This document shows, piece by piece, positions 56,173 to 64,000 of a DNA stretch of 64,000 bases. The notes under the pieces were generated by a model. That model worked only from the letters and a program-made list of their open reading frames with translations. It ran no database searches and was not told the DNA's origin. The position numbers and the translations under genes are program-made. This DNA comes from Bacterioplanoides sp. SCSIO 12839 (GTDB taxonomy: Bacteria > Pseudomonadota > Gammaproteobacteria > Pseudomonadales > Oceanobacteraceae), in assembly GCF_024397975.1 (NCBI RefSeq), contig NZ_CP073745.1:2754501-2818500 (forward strand), read 5' to 3'. Within the stretch, counting starts at the first letter, position 1; each line of letters starts with the position of its first letter.

Positions 56173-56946
56173 ATGCAGCCCATGGTTAACCTGGCGTTGC
56201 GCGCTGCGCGTAATGCTGGTCAGGATCTCGTTCGTCGTCTTGATCGTTTTGATGCGTCACAAAGTACGGATCAGGAAAAAGCAAAATTTATCGCAGACTG
56301 CACCATCGGTCTGGAAAAAAGCATCATTTTTGAGCTGAAGAAGTCGCTGCCAGAACATAATTTTTATGGTCGCGAAACCGGCGACAATATCACCGATGAA
56401 AAACAGCCAACCTGGCAGATTTGTGTGATTGATGATGTCTCGAACTTCCGTGTAGGAATTCCTTCTTTTGCCATCATTCTGAGCTGCGTGCAAAACAGCA
56501 AAACTGAACATGCCATTATGGTTAATCCAATGAATGGCGATGAGTTTACTGCCTCTCGTGGCCGTGGTACTCAGCTGAACAACCGCCGCATTCGTGCCAG
56601 CCAGATCAATACACTGGAAGATGCCATGATTGGCTACACCCAGCCGCTGAGCTTTAACGAAGAAGCGTTTGATCAACGCCAGCGTTTACAAAAGCTGATG
56701 GCTCAAAGCTACGATCTGCGCAACATTGGCTCCAATGCCTTATCTCTGGCTTATGTTGCTGCCGATCGCTTCCAGGGCGCGTTACTGAGCAATGTCGATG
56801 AGTTTGCATTAACGGCAGGCACTCTGATTGCTTCAGAAGCAGGCTGCCTGGTATCGGATATCAGCGGCGCACCTCAGGTAAAACCGGGGGCCAACATTGT
56901 TGTCAGCAACCCACGCTTATTAAAAGCACTGATTGCGCTGAAATAA
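56173..56946 (+). CDS. suhB: SuhB, inositol-monophosphatase family, active site degenerate
   Basis: In E. coli SuhB acts in rRNA antitermination with NusA and also has phosphatase activity. The 257-residue protein is clearly SuhB (start MQPMVNLALRAARNAG, DEFTASRGRGTQLNNRRIR). Several IMPase metal ligands have changed. The usual WxIDPLDGTTNF reads WQICVIDDVSNF. GEE reads GRE. The C-terminal WDxAAG reads FALTAG. The catalytic function is therefore probably lost while the protein scaffold is kept. Start and length are normal and no frameshift is present. Confidence 0.88.
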   Translation: MQPMVNLALRAARNAGQDLVRRLDRFDASQSTDQEKAKFIADCTIGLEKSIIFELKKSLPEHNFYGRETGDNITDEKQPTWQICVIDDVSNFRVGIPSFAIILSCVQNSKTEHAIMVNPMNGDEFTASRGRGTQLNNRRIRASQINTLEDAMIGYTQPLSFNEEAFDQRQRLQKLMAQSYDLRNIGSNALSLAYVAADRFQGALLSNVDEFALTAGTLIASEAGCLVSDISGAPQVKPGANIVVSNPRLLKALIALK

Positions 56947-56971
56947 GCGCTCAACAACGCGCTTTACTCCC

Positions 56972-57003
56972 GCAGGTTTTGTCTATACTGAATTCAAACC
57001 TGC
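56972..57003 (+). promoter_or_regulatory. Dyad over a putative -10 upstream of a small ORF
   Basis: GCAGGTTT (56972-56979) and AAACCTGC (56996-57003) are perfect inverted copies flanking TATACT (56984-56989). It could be an operator over a promoter for the small gene at 57016, or an mRNA hairpin. Confidence 0.35.
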
Positions 57004-57015
57004 AGGAGATACGCG

Positions 57016-57126
57016 ATGGCAATCTGGCAACAGCTCACTCTGATCATGCAATGGTACGCTGAAACACAAAGCTGTGATGAACTCAGCCTCCACCAGGGAA
57101 ATAATTCCGCAACACCGTCAGAATGA
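57016..57126 (+). CDS. Possible 36-residue small protein
   Basis: An ATG with a good AGGAGA site six bases upstream opens a 36-codon frame (start MAIWQQLTLIMQWYAE, end ATPSE). It ends eight bases before a strong terminator. The amphipathic N-terminal half has two Trp and one Tyr. A candidate promoter lies just upstream. It has no recognised homologue; expression is not proven. Confidence 0.4.
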   Translation: MAIWQQLTLIMQWYAETQSCDELSLHQGNNSATPSE

Positions 57127-57133
57127 CACCCAC

Positions 57134-57161
57134 AAAAAAGGCCGCAGATGCGGCCTTTTTT
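57134..57161. terminator. Bidirectional terminator
   Basis: An A6 run, a 7-bp stem (GGCCGCA with TGCGGCC), a 2-base loop and T6. It ends 23 bases before the stop of the minus-strand cold-shock-domain gene and follows the small gene on plus. Confidence 0.88.
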
Positions 57162-57184
57162 AGTTAGCTGATTGCTGAAAACAT

Positions 57185-57619
57185 TCAGCGAACGGCAGAA
57201 ACGTCTTCGGCTTGAGGTCCTTTCTGACCACGAACCACGGTAAACTTCACACGCTGACCTTCGGTTAATGAACGGTGGCCCTGACCACGAATTGAGCGGA
57301 AGTGAACAAAGACATCTTCGCCATCATCCCAGGTAATGAAACCAAAACCTTTTTTCACATTGAACCATTTCACCACACCACGCTCACGGCCATCTTCAAC
57401 ATCGTTTTCAACAATGGTGCCGCTGCCACGGTAACGGCGACGACGTGCCGGCACTAACTGTGCAGAAACAACGCTGATCACAAACGCGGCAACCGCAAGT
57501 GTGGCCAACAGATTAGTTTTACCTTCAAAACTCAGCGGAAAGGCAACCTGCATCAGAACCGGAAGCAGTGCTGCAAAGACGGCGGCTATAATTAATTTAC
57601 GAATCAGAACTTTACCCAT
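57185..57619 (-). CDS. Membrane-anchored cold-shock-domain protein
   Basis: A 144-residue protein with two N-terminal membrane helices ([19 protein letters not shown] and [19 protein letters not shown]), a basic linker (PARRRRYRG) and a C-terminal cold-shock domain. The domain has intact nucleic-acid-binding motifs RNP1 KGFGFIT and RNP2 VFVHF, and starts [11 protein letters not shown]. Ordinary CspA proteins are about 70 residues and soluble. Here the RNA-binding domain is tied to the inner membrane, so it may act on membrane-localised RNA. The start has no conflicting neighbour. Confidence 0.88.
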   Translation of the reverse strand: MGKVLIRKLIIAAVFAALLPVLMQVAFPLSFEGKTNLLATLAVAAFVISVVSAQLVPARRRRYRGSGTIVENDVEDGRERGVVKWFNVKKGFGFITWDDGEDVFVHFRSIRGQGHRSLTEGQRVKFTVVRGQKGPQAEDVSAVR

Positions 57620-57811
57620 GTTTTCTCTCGTATCTATCGTTATTATCGTTTAATCACAATTTGCGCGAACACATCCATGAATTCCTGATAGCAATCTGCC
57701 GTAAAAAAATGGCAAGATGACACACTGGAAGACACAATGCGCAAATATAACAAGTGGGCTATGAAAGCCCAATTCATTAAAAAAATCAACACGATAGCAA
57801 TAAGGTAAAGA

Positions 57812-58087
57812 GTGTCAGAGAAACAATCCCCAGCAGAAAAAAGTCTAGCCTCAGAAAAGCAGCTTTCTCCGGAAAAGCACCAGCAGCAAATCGTCGAGCT
57901 GGAGACTCGAGTTGCTTTCCTGGAGGACACCGTCGACAGTTTAAACAGCGAAGTGGCTGATTTATCGCAGCAGTTTGAGCTGGCAAAACGTGCCATTCAG
58001 ATGATGCATCAGAAACTGGAACAAGCCGGAGCGGGTGATAACGGCATTAAACAATTGTCTGATGAGACACCGCCGCCTCATTATTAA
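57812..58087 (+). CDS. slyX: SlyX family protein
   Basis: A 91-residue, mostly helical protein with a coiled coil (IVELETRVAFLEDTVDSLNS) and the family ending PPPHY. SlyX function is unknown. The N-terminal 25 residues are a low-complexity extension compared with the usual about 70 residues. The GTG start has AAGG about seven bases upstream; no ATG is suitable. Confidence 0.85.
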   Translation: MSEKQSPAEKSLASEKQLSPEKHQQQIVELETRVAFLEDTVDSLNSEVADLSQQFELAKRAIQMMHQKLEQAGAGDNGIKQLSDETPPPHY

Positions 58088-58188
58088 CTCCAGCCTTAAC
58101 CGCATCTTTGACGATCAATCCGACTCATGTCTCGCACTCGGTGAAACATAAGTCGGCTGATGTGAAAGAAAAGCGTTGGCTTGACAGC

Positions 58189-60039
58189 TTACGACAATGT
58201 TTGACGTCGCCGTATCAGATAGGCAACCAACCAGCATAAAAACGTCAGAAGCACAGGCGCAACAAAAATATTAAGTACCTTCAGGCGTGTACCCAGCGCT
58301 TCAATATCTTTATCCAATTCATGTTGGACGCTACGCAGCTCTTTACGGATTTCGACCTTTTGTCGCTGAAAATCTTCCAGCGCTGCTTGTTGTTCATCCG
58401 ATAATGCCAGCAATGCCCCCTCACCGTCTTTTTGTTGCTGCAACTGCGCCAGCTGCACCTCCGTCTCCTCAAGGCGTTGTTGCAAACGTTGCTCACTGAC
58501 TAAAAAGCGTTCTTCTGCTAACGCCTGTAACTCATTTACCCTGTCAAAAGGTCGGCTGTATTGGCCTCGGGCACGTAAAGTAATCAACTCAGGGCTGCCC
58601 GCCAATTGATCGACCAGGTTGATCACCAAATTGCCGTTATCGGCCCAGGGCGATGCGATACGCTGCCCAAAGAAGTTTTGCACCTGTACCCACAAACGGT
58701 CGGTCAATACATCGGTATCCGCAATAAGTGTGACAGACAACGATTCTGTTTGCGCTAAATGCCCTTCCGCTTTTTTATGATCAACACCCGTTGGAAAGGC
58801 CGTATTGGCATTGCCCAACGCCCTAACTGCCAACGCGTATTCCTCACCGGAGGCAACAAAATTCCGTTGCAACTCAATCAGATCAACACCAAGACGCATC
58901 CTATTTGCATCCATTAATTGAGATTCAACCGAAGAAAACAGCCAGGGTTGAATCTCTGTTGTCGCTTCAGCGGTCGCCTGAAAAGCCCCAACCGTTCCCA
59001 GATTCAGACTTTCCAACTGAGACGTGACCACACTGTGACTTTCCACACCCTCCTGAGTCAGTGATAACAAACCAAAATGACGCATCGGAGGCCGATTCGC
59101 TCCCTGAGAAACCACCAATGCATTAGCCGCATCCAATACCACTTGTCCGGCATCCCAGCTCACCCCCCAGCTTGAGAGTAATGTGTTCAAAGCCGTTGGC
59201 GACCCCGCATCCGTTACCGCCATGGCAGAAGCCGATGAACTTTCGGCAACCGGATCGAGAAATGCCAAAATACGCCCACCCTTTAATGCAAACTGATCGA
59301 TGGCATACAACGCCTGGTCAGTTAACTCCGGCGGCTGAATCAACATCAACAGATCAATATCATCATCAATGTGGTCGAGTTCAGGCGTCAAGGAACGAAC
59401 TTCGTATTGTTGTTCCAACTGCTCAACCGACATCCAGGGTGGTGTTTGTCTTCCCGTTTGAGGATCAAACCCACCCCTGACATTTAATCCGCTCAGCACA
59501 CCAATGACCGGAGCACGATCCTGCTGTAGCTGATGGATCAGACGTGTGACATCGTATTCCAGAAACGCTTCCTGATCCGGCTGTAAAAAAGGTAAGACGG
59601 CGACAGCACCATCACCGGCCTCGGTTAATTCTTTAAGTGCCAGGCCAAAATACAACTCATCACCAAAAGTCGACACCGGCACTGCCTGCAGGCCTAATTC
59701 TGTTGCTTTATCTTCCTGCTCAGAAAAAGGTTCAGGATCGATCACCGTCAGCACCAGCATGTTATTCGAGTGCAGTACGTACTCGGCCAGTAACTCTTCA
59801 ACCTGTTTGGCATAGGCCCGTAATTGGGTCAGATCCTGACTGGCCTGCTGTGAAAAAAACAGCTGCATTTCCAGTGGTTTGTTCATATCAGCCAGAATAC
59901 GTTTGGTACCATCGGATAAGGTGAATAAACCTTGTTCGGTCAGGTCCAGGCGCACTTTACCGCCCAGATTGTGAATCAACGCTGCCCCTGCAATAAAAGC
60001 CGCAAATAGCCCGAATAAAAACAATGACTTTAATTTCAT
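58189..60039 (-). CDS. GldG-like ABC-system protein
   Basis: A 616-residue membrane protein. An N-terminal helix (LFLFGLFAAFIAGAALI) anchors a large extracytoplasmic domain of the GldG/IFT52-like type (about 30-480, VRLDLTEQGLFTLSDGTKRI). A coiled coil (about 525-590, EETEVQLAQLQQQKDG) and a C-terminal helix before the basic end follow. GldG-type proteins work with GldA/GldF-type ABC parts; the transported substrate is unknown in non-gliding bacteria. The ATG at 60039 has a strong GGAGG. It follows the permease gene by 10 bases. Confidence 0.85.
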   Translation of the reverse strand: MKLKSLFLFGLFAAFIAGAALIHNLGGKVRLDLTEQGLFTLSDGTKRILADMNKPLEMQLFFSQQASQDLTQLRAYAKQVEELLAEYVLHSNNMLVLTVIDPEPFSEQEDKATELGLQAVPVSTFGDELYFGLALKELTEAGDGAVAVLPFLQPDQEAFLEYDVTRLIHQLQQDRAPVIGVLSGLNVRGGFDPQTGRQTPPWMSVEQLEQQYEVRSLTPELDHIDDDIDLLMLIQPPELTDQALYAIDQFALKGGRILAFLDPVAESSSASAMAVTDAGSPTALNTLLSSWGVSWDAGQVVLDAANALVVSQGANRPPMRHFGLLSLTQEGVESHSVVTSQLESLNLGTVGAFQATAEATTEIQPWLFSSVESQLMDANRMRLGVDLIELQRNFVASGEEYALAVRALGNANTAFPTGVDHKKAEGHLAQTESLSVTLIADTDVLTDRLWVQVQNFFGQRIASPWADNGNLVINLVDQLAGSPELITLRARGQYSRPFDRVNELQALAEERFLVSEQRLQQRLEETEVQLAQLQQQKDGEGALLALSDEQQAALEDFQRQKVEIRKELRSVQHELDKDIEALGTRLKVLNIFVAPVLLTFLCWLVAYLIRRRQTLS

Positions 60040-60049
60040 AACGACCTCC

Positions 60050-60781
60050 TTATTGAGCTTTTTTAACCAGCAGAACCTGACGCGTCGCCAGCAACCAGAT
60101 GACAATTGTCAGTAAAAAAAACAACACATCTCGCAGATCAACCACACCCCGTGACAAAGCCTCAAAATGTGTCATAAAACTAAGACTGGCAACAAAATCA
60201 ACCACCTGAACCGATGCCCAGCTGCGGAATACATCCAACACCATCGGCAAACCCGATAACATCAGAATAAAACACACCAATACCGCCAGAATAAAAGCCA
60301 CAATCTGATTGCGACTGAGTGCTGACATACAGGAGCCAACCGCAATAAATGCTCCCGCCATTAACCAGCTGCCCAGGTAACTGGTGAACACCACACCATT
60401 ATCGGCTTCCCCCAGGTAATTCACCGTCAACCAAACCGGAAAGGTGCACAACAAGGCAATACCGGCAAATAACCAGGCGGCCAGGAATTTCCCTAACACC
60501 GCTTGCCACAATGTGATGGGCAAGGTCATTAATAATTCAATGGTGCCCAACTGTCGCTCCTGCGACCACAAACTCATGGCAATCGCCGGCATAAAGAATA
60601 AATACAACCACGGGTGAAAACTGAAAAAAGGCAATAAGTCCGCTTGCCCACGGCTGTAAAAACCACCGAGATAAAAGGTAAAAACCCCCGACATCATCAG
60701 AAAAATTAAAATAAATACGTAAGCAACCGGTGTCGAAAAATAAGCCGCCAGCTCACGTTTGCATATAATCCAGGTACTCAT
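60050..60781 (-). CDS. ABC-2 type permease (GldF-like)
   Basis: A 243-residue inner-membrane protein with six predicted helices, from STPVAYVFILIFLMMSGVF to VLFFLLTIVIWLLATRQVL. The segment MSLWSQERQLGTIELLMTLP is the typical ABC-2 coupling helix region. It is flanked by the ATPase and GldG-like genes with gaps of about 10 bases, forming one operon. It probably exports or remodels an envelope substrate, which cannot be named. Confidence 0.88.
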   Translation of the reverse strand: MSTWIICKRELAAYFSTPVAYVFILIFLMMSGVFTFYLGGFYSRGQADLLPFFSFHPWLYLFFMPAIAMSLWSQERQLGTIELLMTLPITLWQAVLGKFLAAWLFAGIALLCTFPVWLTVNYLGEADNGVVFTSYLGSWLMAGAFIAVGSCMSALSRNQIVAFILAVLVCFILMLSGLPMVLDVFRSWASVQVVDFVASLSFMTHFEALSRGVVDLRDVLFFLLTIVIWLLATRQVLLVKKAQ

Positions 60782-60791
60782 ATCAACCTCC

Positions 60792-61742
60792 TTATTTTAC
60801 TGCCATGTCAGTCTGATCATGATCAGCTATCGTCAATGAACGAAATACATCATCGAGTCGCCCGCGTTCAATGTGCAAAGTATCGATTGGCCACTGTTGT
60901 TGATTGATCAGGGTATTGACCTGCGGGTATAACGCGACACCCGGTTCAGGGAACAGCAGGTAATGACGACCATTCTGCGTTTCATCTACCTCCATCACGC
61001 CATCCAGTGCAGCCAAAGCGGAAGCCGCTTGTGCAACAGGCTCACTGAAGCTGAGTGAAATGGCTTGATGATAACGGGAGCGCGCTTCCAGCTCCTGTGG
61101 CGTGCCATCAATCACTTTTTTCCCTTGTGCGATAATCATAGCTCGCGAGCAAACCGACGTGACCTCTTCAAGAATATGGGTAGAAACAATCACAATTTTG
61201 TCGTCGGATAAATGGGTAATCAGATCCCTGACCTGCTGTTTTTGATTCGGGTCCAGGCCATCGGTTGGTTCATCCAGAATCAGTACCGCCGGATCATGAA
61301 TCAGGGTTTGCGCTAATCCCACACGACGCTTAAACCCTTTTGATAAGGTTTCAACCGGCTGTTTAAGCACCTCTCTGAGTTCGGTTTTATCCACAACCGC
61401 GGCCACACGATTGCTCAATTCAGATCCGGAAAAACCCCGGATTTCAGCCATAAACCGCAAAAAAGCCAATACCGTCATATCGCCATAGGCCGGAGCACCT
61501 TCCGGCAAATAACCAATCTGCTGTTTTGCCTGAAGTGGCGCTTTCACAATATCCGCGCCAAAAATTTCAACTGAGCCAAAGTCCGGCTCAAGAAAACCCG
61601 TAATCATTTTCATGGTGGTCGATTTTCCGGCACCATTCGGCCCGAGAAAACCCAAAACCTCACCTGGCATTACCTGAAACGATAACTGATCAACAGCGGT
61701 AATGCCGCCAAATCGCTTAGTTAATTGTTCTACCTTAATCAT
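60792..61742 (-). CDS. ABC transporter ATPase (GldA-like)
   Basis: A 316-residue ATPase with Walker A LGPNGAGKSTT, signature LSKGFKRRVGLAQ, Walker B VLILDEPTDGLDP and switch STHILEEV. A C-terminal domain of about 90 residues follows, as in GldA/CcmA-like subunits. The ATG at 61742 has GGAG seven bases upstream; a TTG six bases earlier is in frame. It is the first gene of the three-gene unit. Confidence 0.9.
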   Translation of the reverse strand: MIKVEQLTKRFGGITAVDQLSFQVMPGEVLGFLGPNGAGKSTTMKMITGFLEPDFGSVEIFGADIVKAPLQAKQQIGYLPEGAPAYGDMTVLAFLRFMAEIRGFSGSELSNRVAAVVDKTELREVLKQPVETLSKGFKRRVGLAQTLIHDPAVLILDEPTDGLDPNQKQQVRDLITHLSDDKIVIVSTHILEEVTSVCSRAMIIAQGKKVIDGTPQELEARSRYHQAISLSFSEPVAQAASALAALDGVMEVDETQNGRHYLLFPEPGVALYPQVNTLINQQQWPIDTLHIERGRLDDVFRSLTIADHDQTDMAVK

Positions 61743-61782
61743 TTCCAACTCCGTGAAAAATCTGCATCTTCACATAACTTCA

Positions 61783-61798
61783 CTGCACCTTTGTGCAG
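61783..61798 (-). other. Short hairpin upstream of the Gld-type ABC operon
   Basis: CTGCAC-CTTT-GTGCAG, perfect 6-bp stem, about 40 bases before the ATPase start in the divergent region shared with plsB. It could be a leader hairpin or a small operator. Confidence 0.3.
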
Positions 61799-62035
61799 CG
61801 GTTTTATCAGCGCGTTAATGTCTATCATATTGAGCGAATTTGTTGAGCCTGATTGACAATTTTCGACACTTTCAGACCCGGAACAGTAGGAAAATCAAAA
61901 ATACTCTAATGACAGCTCACCAAAGCGCATAAGTCATTTTAACCCTGACGACAGAAGGGTAAACTAAGCCAGCTTTTATCCGGCAGATTCACCTGTCAGA
62001 TCATCGCGCTTTGCCTATCGTTATGAGATTTATAT

Positions 62036-64000
62036 ATGCAGTTTATACAGTCACTGCGCCGCACACTTTATCGCTGGCAGCAAAAAATGCTGTACAGCGT
62101 TATCAAGACCCGTGTGATTGGCCCGGATACGTCAGAATTTAACCTTTCATCAGATCAGCCAGTCGTTTATGCCCTGCTTTCGCCATCCCATGCAGAACAA
62201 CTGGTGATTGATAAAGAAGTGACTCAGTTTGGCTGGACCAGCCCAAATGAAGAGCGCTTATCACGACGTTTGTCTGCCAAACCTTTTTTCAACTTGTATA
62301 AACGCACTGGGATTTTCCGTCGTAAAGGATCGCCAACGGTTGCCAAACAATTAGTGAAACATGCCAGCTGGCTGGCCGAGGATGAACAACGCGACATCCA
62401 AATCATCCCTGTACGGGTATTTTGGGGCAAAGCCCCGGACAAAGAAGGCTCCTTCCTGAAAATCTGGCTGCAGAACAGTGGCGCACTGGGTGGAAGGCTG
62501 GTCACATTAATGGCCATTTTGCTCAATGGTCGGAATACTTTCGTCCATTTTTCAAAACCTGTTTCTCTGCGTGAGCTGTATGAAGCGGACAAAAGCCCAG
62601 AAGTGCTGGCACGCAAAGTATCGCGAATTCTGCGCGTTCATAACCGTCAGGTATCGGCTTCGGTTCTGGGGCCAGACTTATCCCACCGCCGGACACTGGT
62701 GCACAATATTCCACGTAAACCCATGGTGCTGAAAGCCATCCAGCAAGAAGTAGAAAGCAAAGGCATCAGTAAAGCCAAAGCGCAGCAACAAGCCCTGAAA
62801 TACGCCGACGAAATTGCGTCTAATATTTCTTATACCAATGTACGCTTTCTTTATGTGTTGCTGACCTGGGTGTGGAACAAAATTTATAACGGGGTCAATT
62901 TACACAATATCGAAACACTGAAAGACGTCAGTAAAGACAACGAAATTATTTATGTGCCTTGCCACCGCAGCCACATTGATTATCTGCTGTTGTCTTACGT
63001 TCTGTACGTGCAGGGCTTGCAACTACCACAAATCGCTGCCGGTATTAACCTGAATATGCCCGTGGTTGGGCCAATTCTGCGACGTGGTGGTGCTTTCTTT
63101 ATGCGCCGTACCTTTCGCGATAATCCACTCTATGCCGCTGTTTTTGATGAATACCTGCACACTATTTTCAGCAACGGCTACGCCACTGAATATTTTGTTG
63201 AAGGAGGCCGCAGCCGTACCGGACGCACACTGAACCCCAAAGCTGGCATGCTGGCCATGACATTGCGCAGCTATCTGCGTGACTCCAAAAAGCCCATTAT
63301 TTTTATGCCGGTGTATACAGGTTATGAAAAAGTCTTTGAAGCTGGCAGCTACCTGGGTGAGCTACGCGGCAAGAAGAAAAAGAAAGAAAGCATCTTTGGT
63401 TTATTGGGCACACTGCGTTCCTTTAAAAAGTCCTTCGGTAAAGTACACGTCACCTTTGGTAACCCAATTTACCTGACGGATTTTCTTGATCAGGAAAAGC
63501 CAGACTGGCAACAGCAGGATTACCAGGCTTGTCAGTTCCGTCCGGACTGGGCTCCTGAAGTCGTTAACAAGCTGGCACTAAAAGTCGCAACTGAAATTAA
63601 TAACGCCGCGTCCGTCAACCCGATTAATTTATTGGCGCTGAGTATTTTATCCGCGCCACGCCAGGCGATGGACGAACACACTCTGATTCGTCAGATGGAG
63701 TCGTATCGTGATTTATTAGAACAGACGCCATACAGCGACATCACCGCCTTACCCGAGGGCAATGGCATTGAGTGGTTAGCTTACGCTGAAAAACTGGGTG
63801 TATTCTCACGCAGCAAACATCCGATGGGCGACCTGATTCAGACCGATGATCGCCAGGCTGTTACTCTGACTTACTATCGCAATAATGTGTTACACCTGTT
63901 TGCGCTGCCATCATTGATTGCCTGTTTATTTGTGAATAACCAACGTTATAACCGTGATCAGGTACACCAGAATATTCAGCAATTGTATTCCTTCCTACAG
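62036..64000 (+). CDS. plsB: Glycerol-3-phosphate acyltransferase PlsB (3' end outside window)
   Basis: It performs the first acylation in phospholipid synthesis at the inner membrane, transferring acyl groups from acyl-ACP or acyl-CoA to glycerol 3-phosphate. The first 655 residues are present and the frame is open at the window edge; the usual length is about 800. The catalytic HX4D is seen in PCHRSHIDYLLLSY, followed by GGAFFMRRTFRDN, FVEGGRSRTGRTL and IIFMPVYTGYEKV, the other acyltransferase blocks. The ribosome site is weak. It is divergent from the Gld-type ABC operon. Confidence 0.95.
   Translation, partial: MQFIQSLRRTLYRWQQKMLYSVIKTRVIGPDTSEFNLSSDQPVVYALLSPSHAEQLVIDKEVTQFGWTSPNEERLSRRLSAKPFFNLYKRTGIFRRKGSPTVAKQLVKHASWLAEDEQRDIQIIPVRVFWGKAPDKEGSFLKIWLQNSGALGGRLVTLMAILLNGRNTFVHFSKPVSLRELYEADKSPEVLARKVSRILRVHNRQVSASVLGPDLSHRRTLVHNIPRKPMVLKAIQQEVESKGISKAKAQQQALKYADEIASNISYTNVRFLYVLLTWVWNKIYNGVNLHNIETLKDVSKDNEIIYVPCHRSHIDYLLLSYVLYVQGLQLPQIAAGINLNMPVVGPILRRGGAFFMRRTFRDNPLYAAVFDEYLHTIFSNGYATEYFVEGGRSRTGRTLNPKAGMLAMTLRSYLRDSKKPIIFMPVYTGYEKVFEAGSYLGELRGKKKKKESIFGLLGTLRSFKKSFGKVHVTFGNPIYLTDFLDQEKPDWQQQDYQACQFRPDWAPEVVNKLALKVATEINNAASVNPINLLALSILSAPRQAMDEHTLIRQMESYRDLLEQTPYSDITALPEGNGIEWLAYAEKLGVFSRSKHPMGDLIQTDDRQAVTLTYYRNNVLHLFALPSLIACLFVNNQRYNRDQVHQNIQQLYSFLQ

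Noticed and set aside
57643-57996. 117-codon minus-strand frame antisense to slyX
   Set aside because: Ser/Cys-rich low-complexity translation that mirrors slyX codons; slyX on the plus strand is clearly the real gene.

Overview
The window reads as chromosome of a marine-type gammaproteobacterium. The housekeeping order trmJ-cysE-iscR-iscS, ndk-rlmN-pilF-ispG-hisS-yfgM-bamB-der is typical of Pseudomonas/Oceanospirillum-like genomes. A DcaP-type porin, a CrbS/CrbR acetate regulator pair, a TonB system with an extra ExbB-like protein, and moderate GC (estimated by eye at 45-50%) point towards Oceanospirillales. This placement is inference; no rRNA or marker search was possible. I see no insertion sequence, phage, tRNA, rRNA or CRISPR array.

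Layout. (1) 1-3.4 kb: the end of an upstream gene, then a polar amino-acid ABC importer (ATPase, binding protein, two permeases). (2) 3.5-13.7 kb, minus strand: a six-gene TonB energising operon (DUF3450, ExbB-like with periplasmic domain, ExbB, ExbD, TonB, TPR protein) behind a beta-helix lipoprotein and a large TonB-dependent receptor. Both transcription units have direct repeats upstream that look like PhoB boxes, so this may be a phosphate-starvation uptake system. (3) 13.7-20.6 kb: a LysR regulator, a leucine-rich-repeat lipoprotein, an ABC exporter, a GNAT acetyltransferase, mqo with a long structured leader, and a DnaQ-type exonuclease. (4) 20.6-30.3 kb: a CBS/DUF294 nucleotidyltransferase-like protein, then an acetate island of crbS, crbR, acs and a DcaP-like porin.

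(5) 30.3-43.7 kb is the most unusual part. A 12-kb plus-strand operon encodes four exported proteins carrying DUF11-like beta-sandwich domains, followed by a 1968-residue protein that joins DUF11, SdrD-B-like and OmpA-like domains to a long outer-membrane-barrel-like C-terminus. A DUF2804 protein follows. I could not assign it to a characterised system; it is a candidate surface-display or cell-envelope assembly.

(6) 43.7-64 kb holds core genes. The isc locus is reduced: iscR (with its own IscR box) and a short iscS are followed directly by ndk, and iscU, iscA, hscB, hscA and fdx are absent. SuhB appears to have lost several metal-binding catalytic residues, so it may keep only its RNA-polymerase-related role. 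A membrane-anchored cold-shock-domain protein, slyX, a Gld-type ABC system and the start of plsB complete the window, which ends inside plsB.
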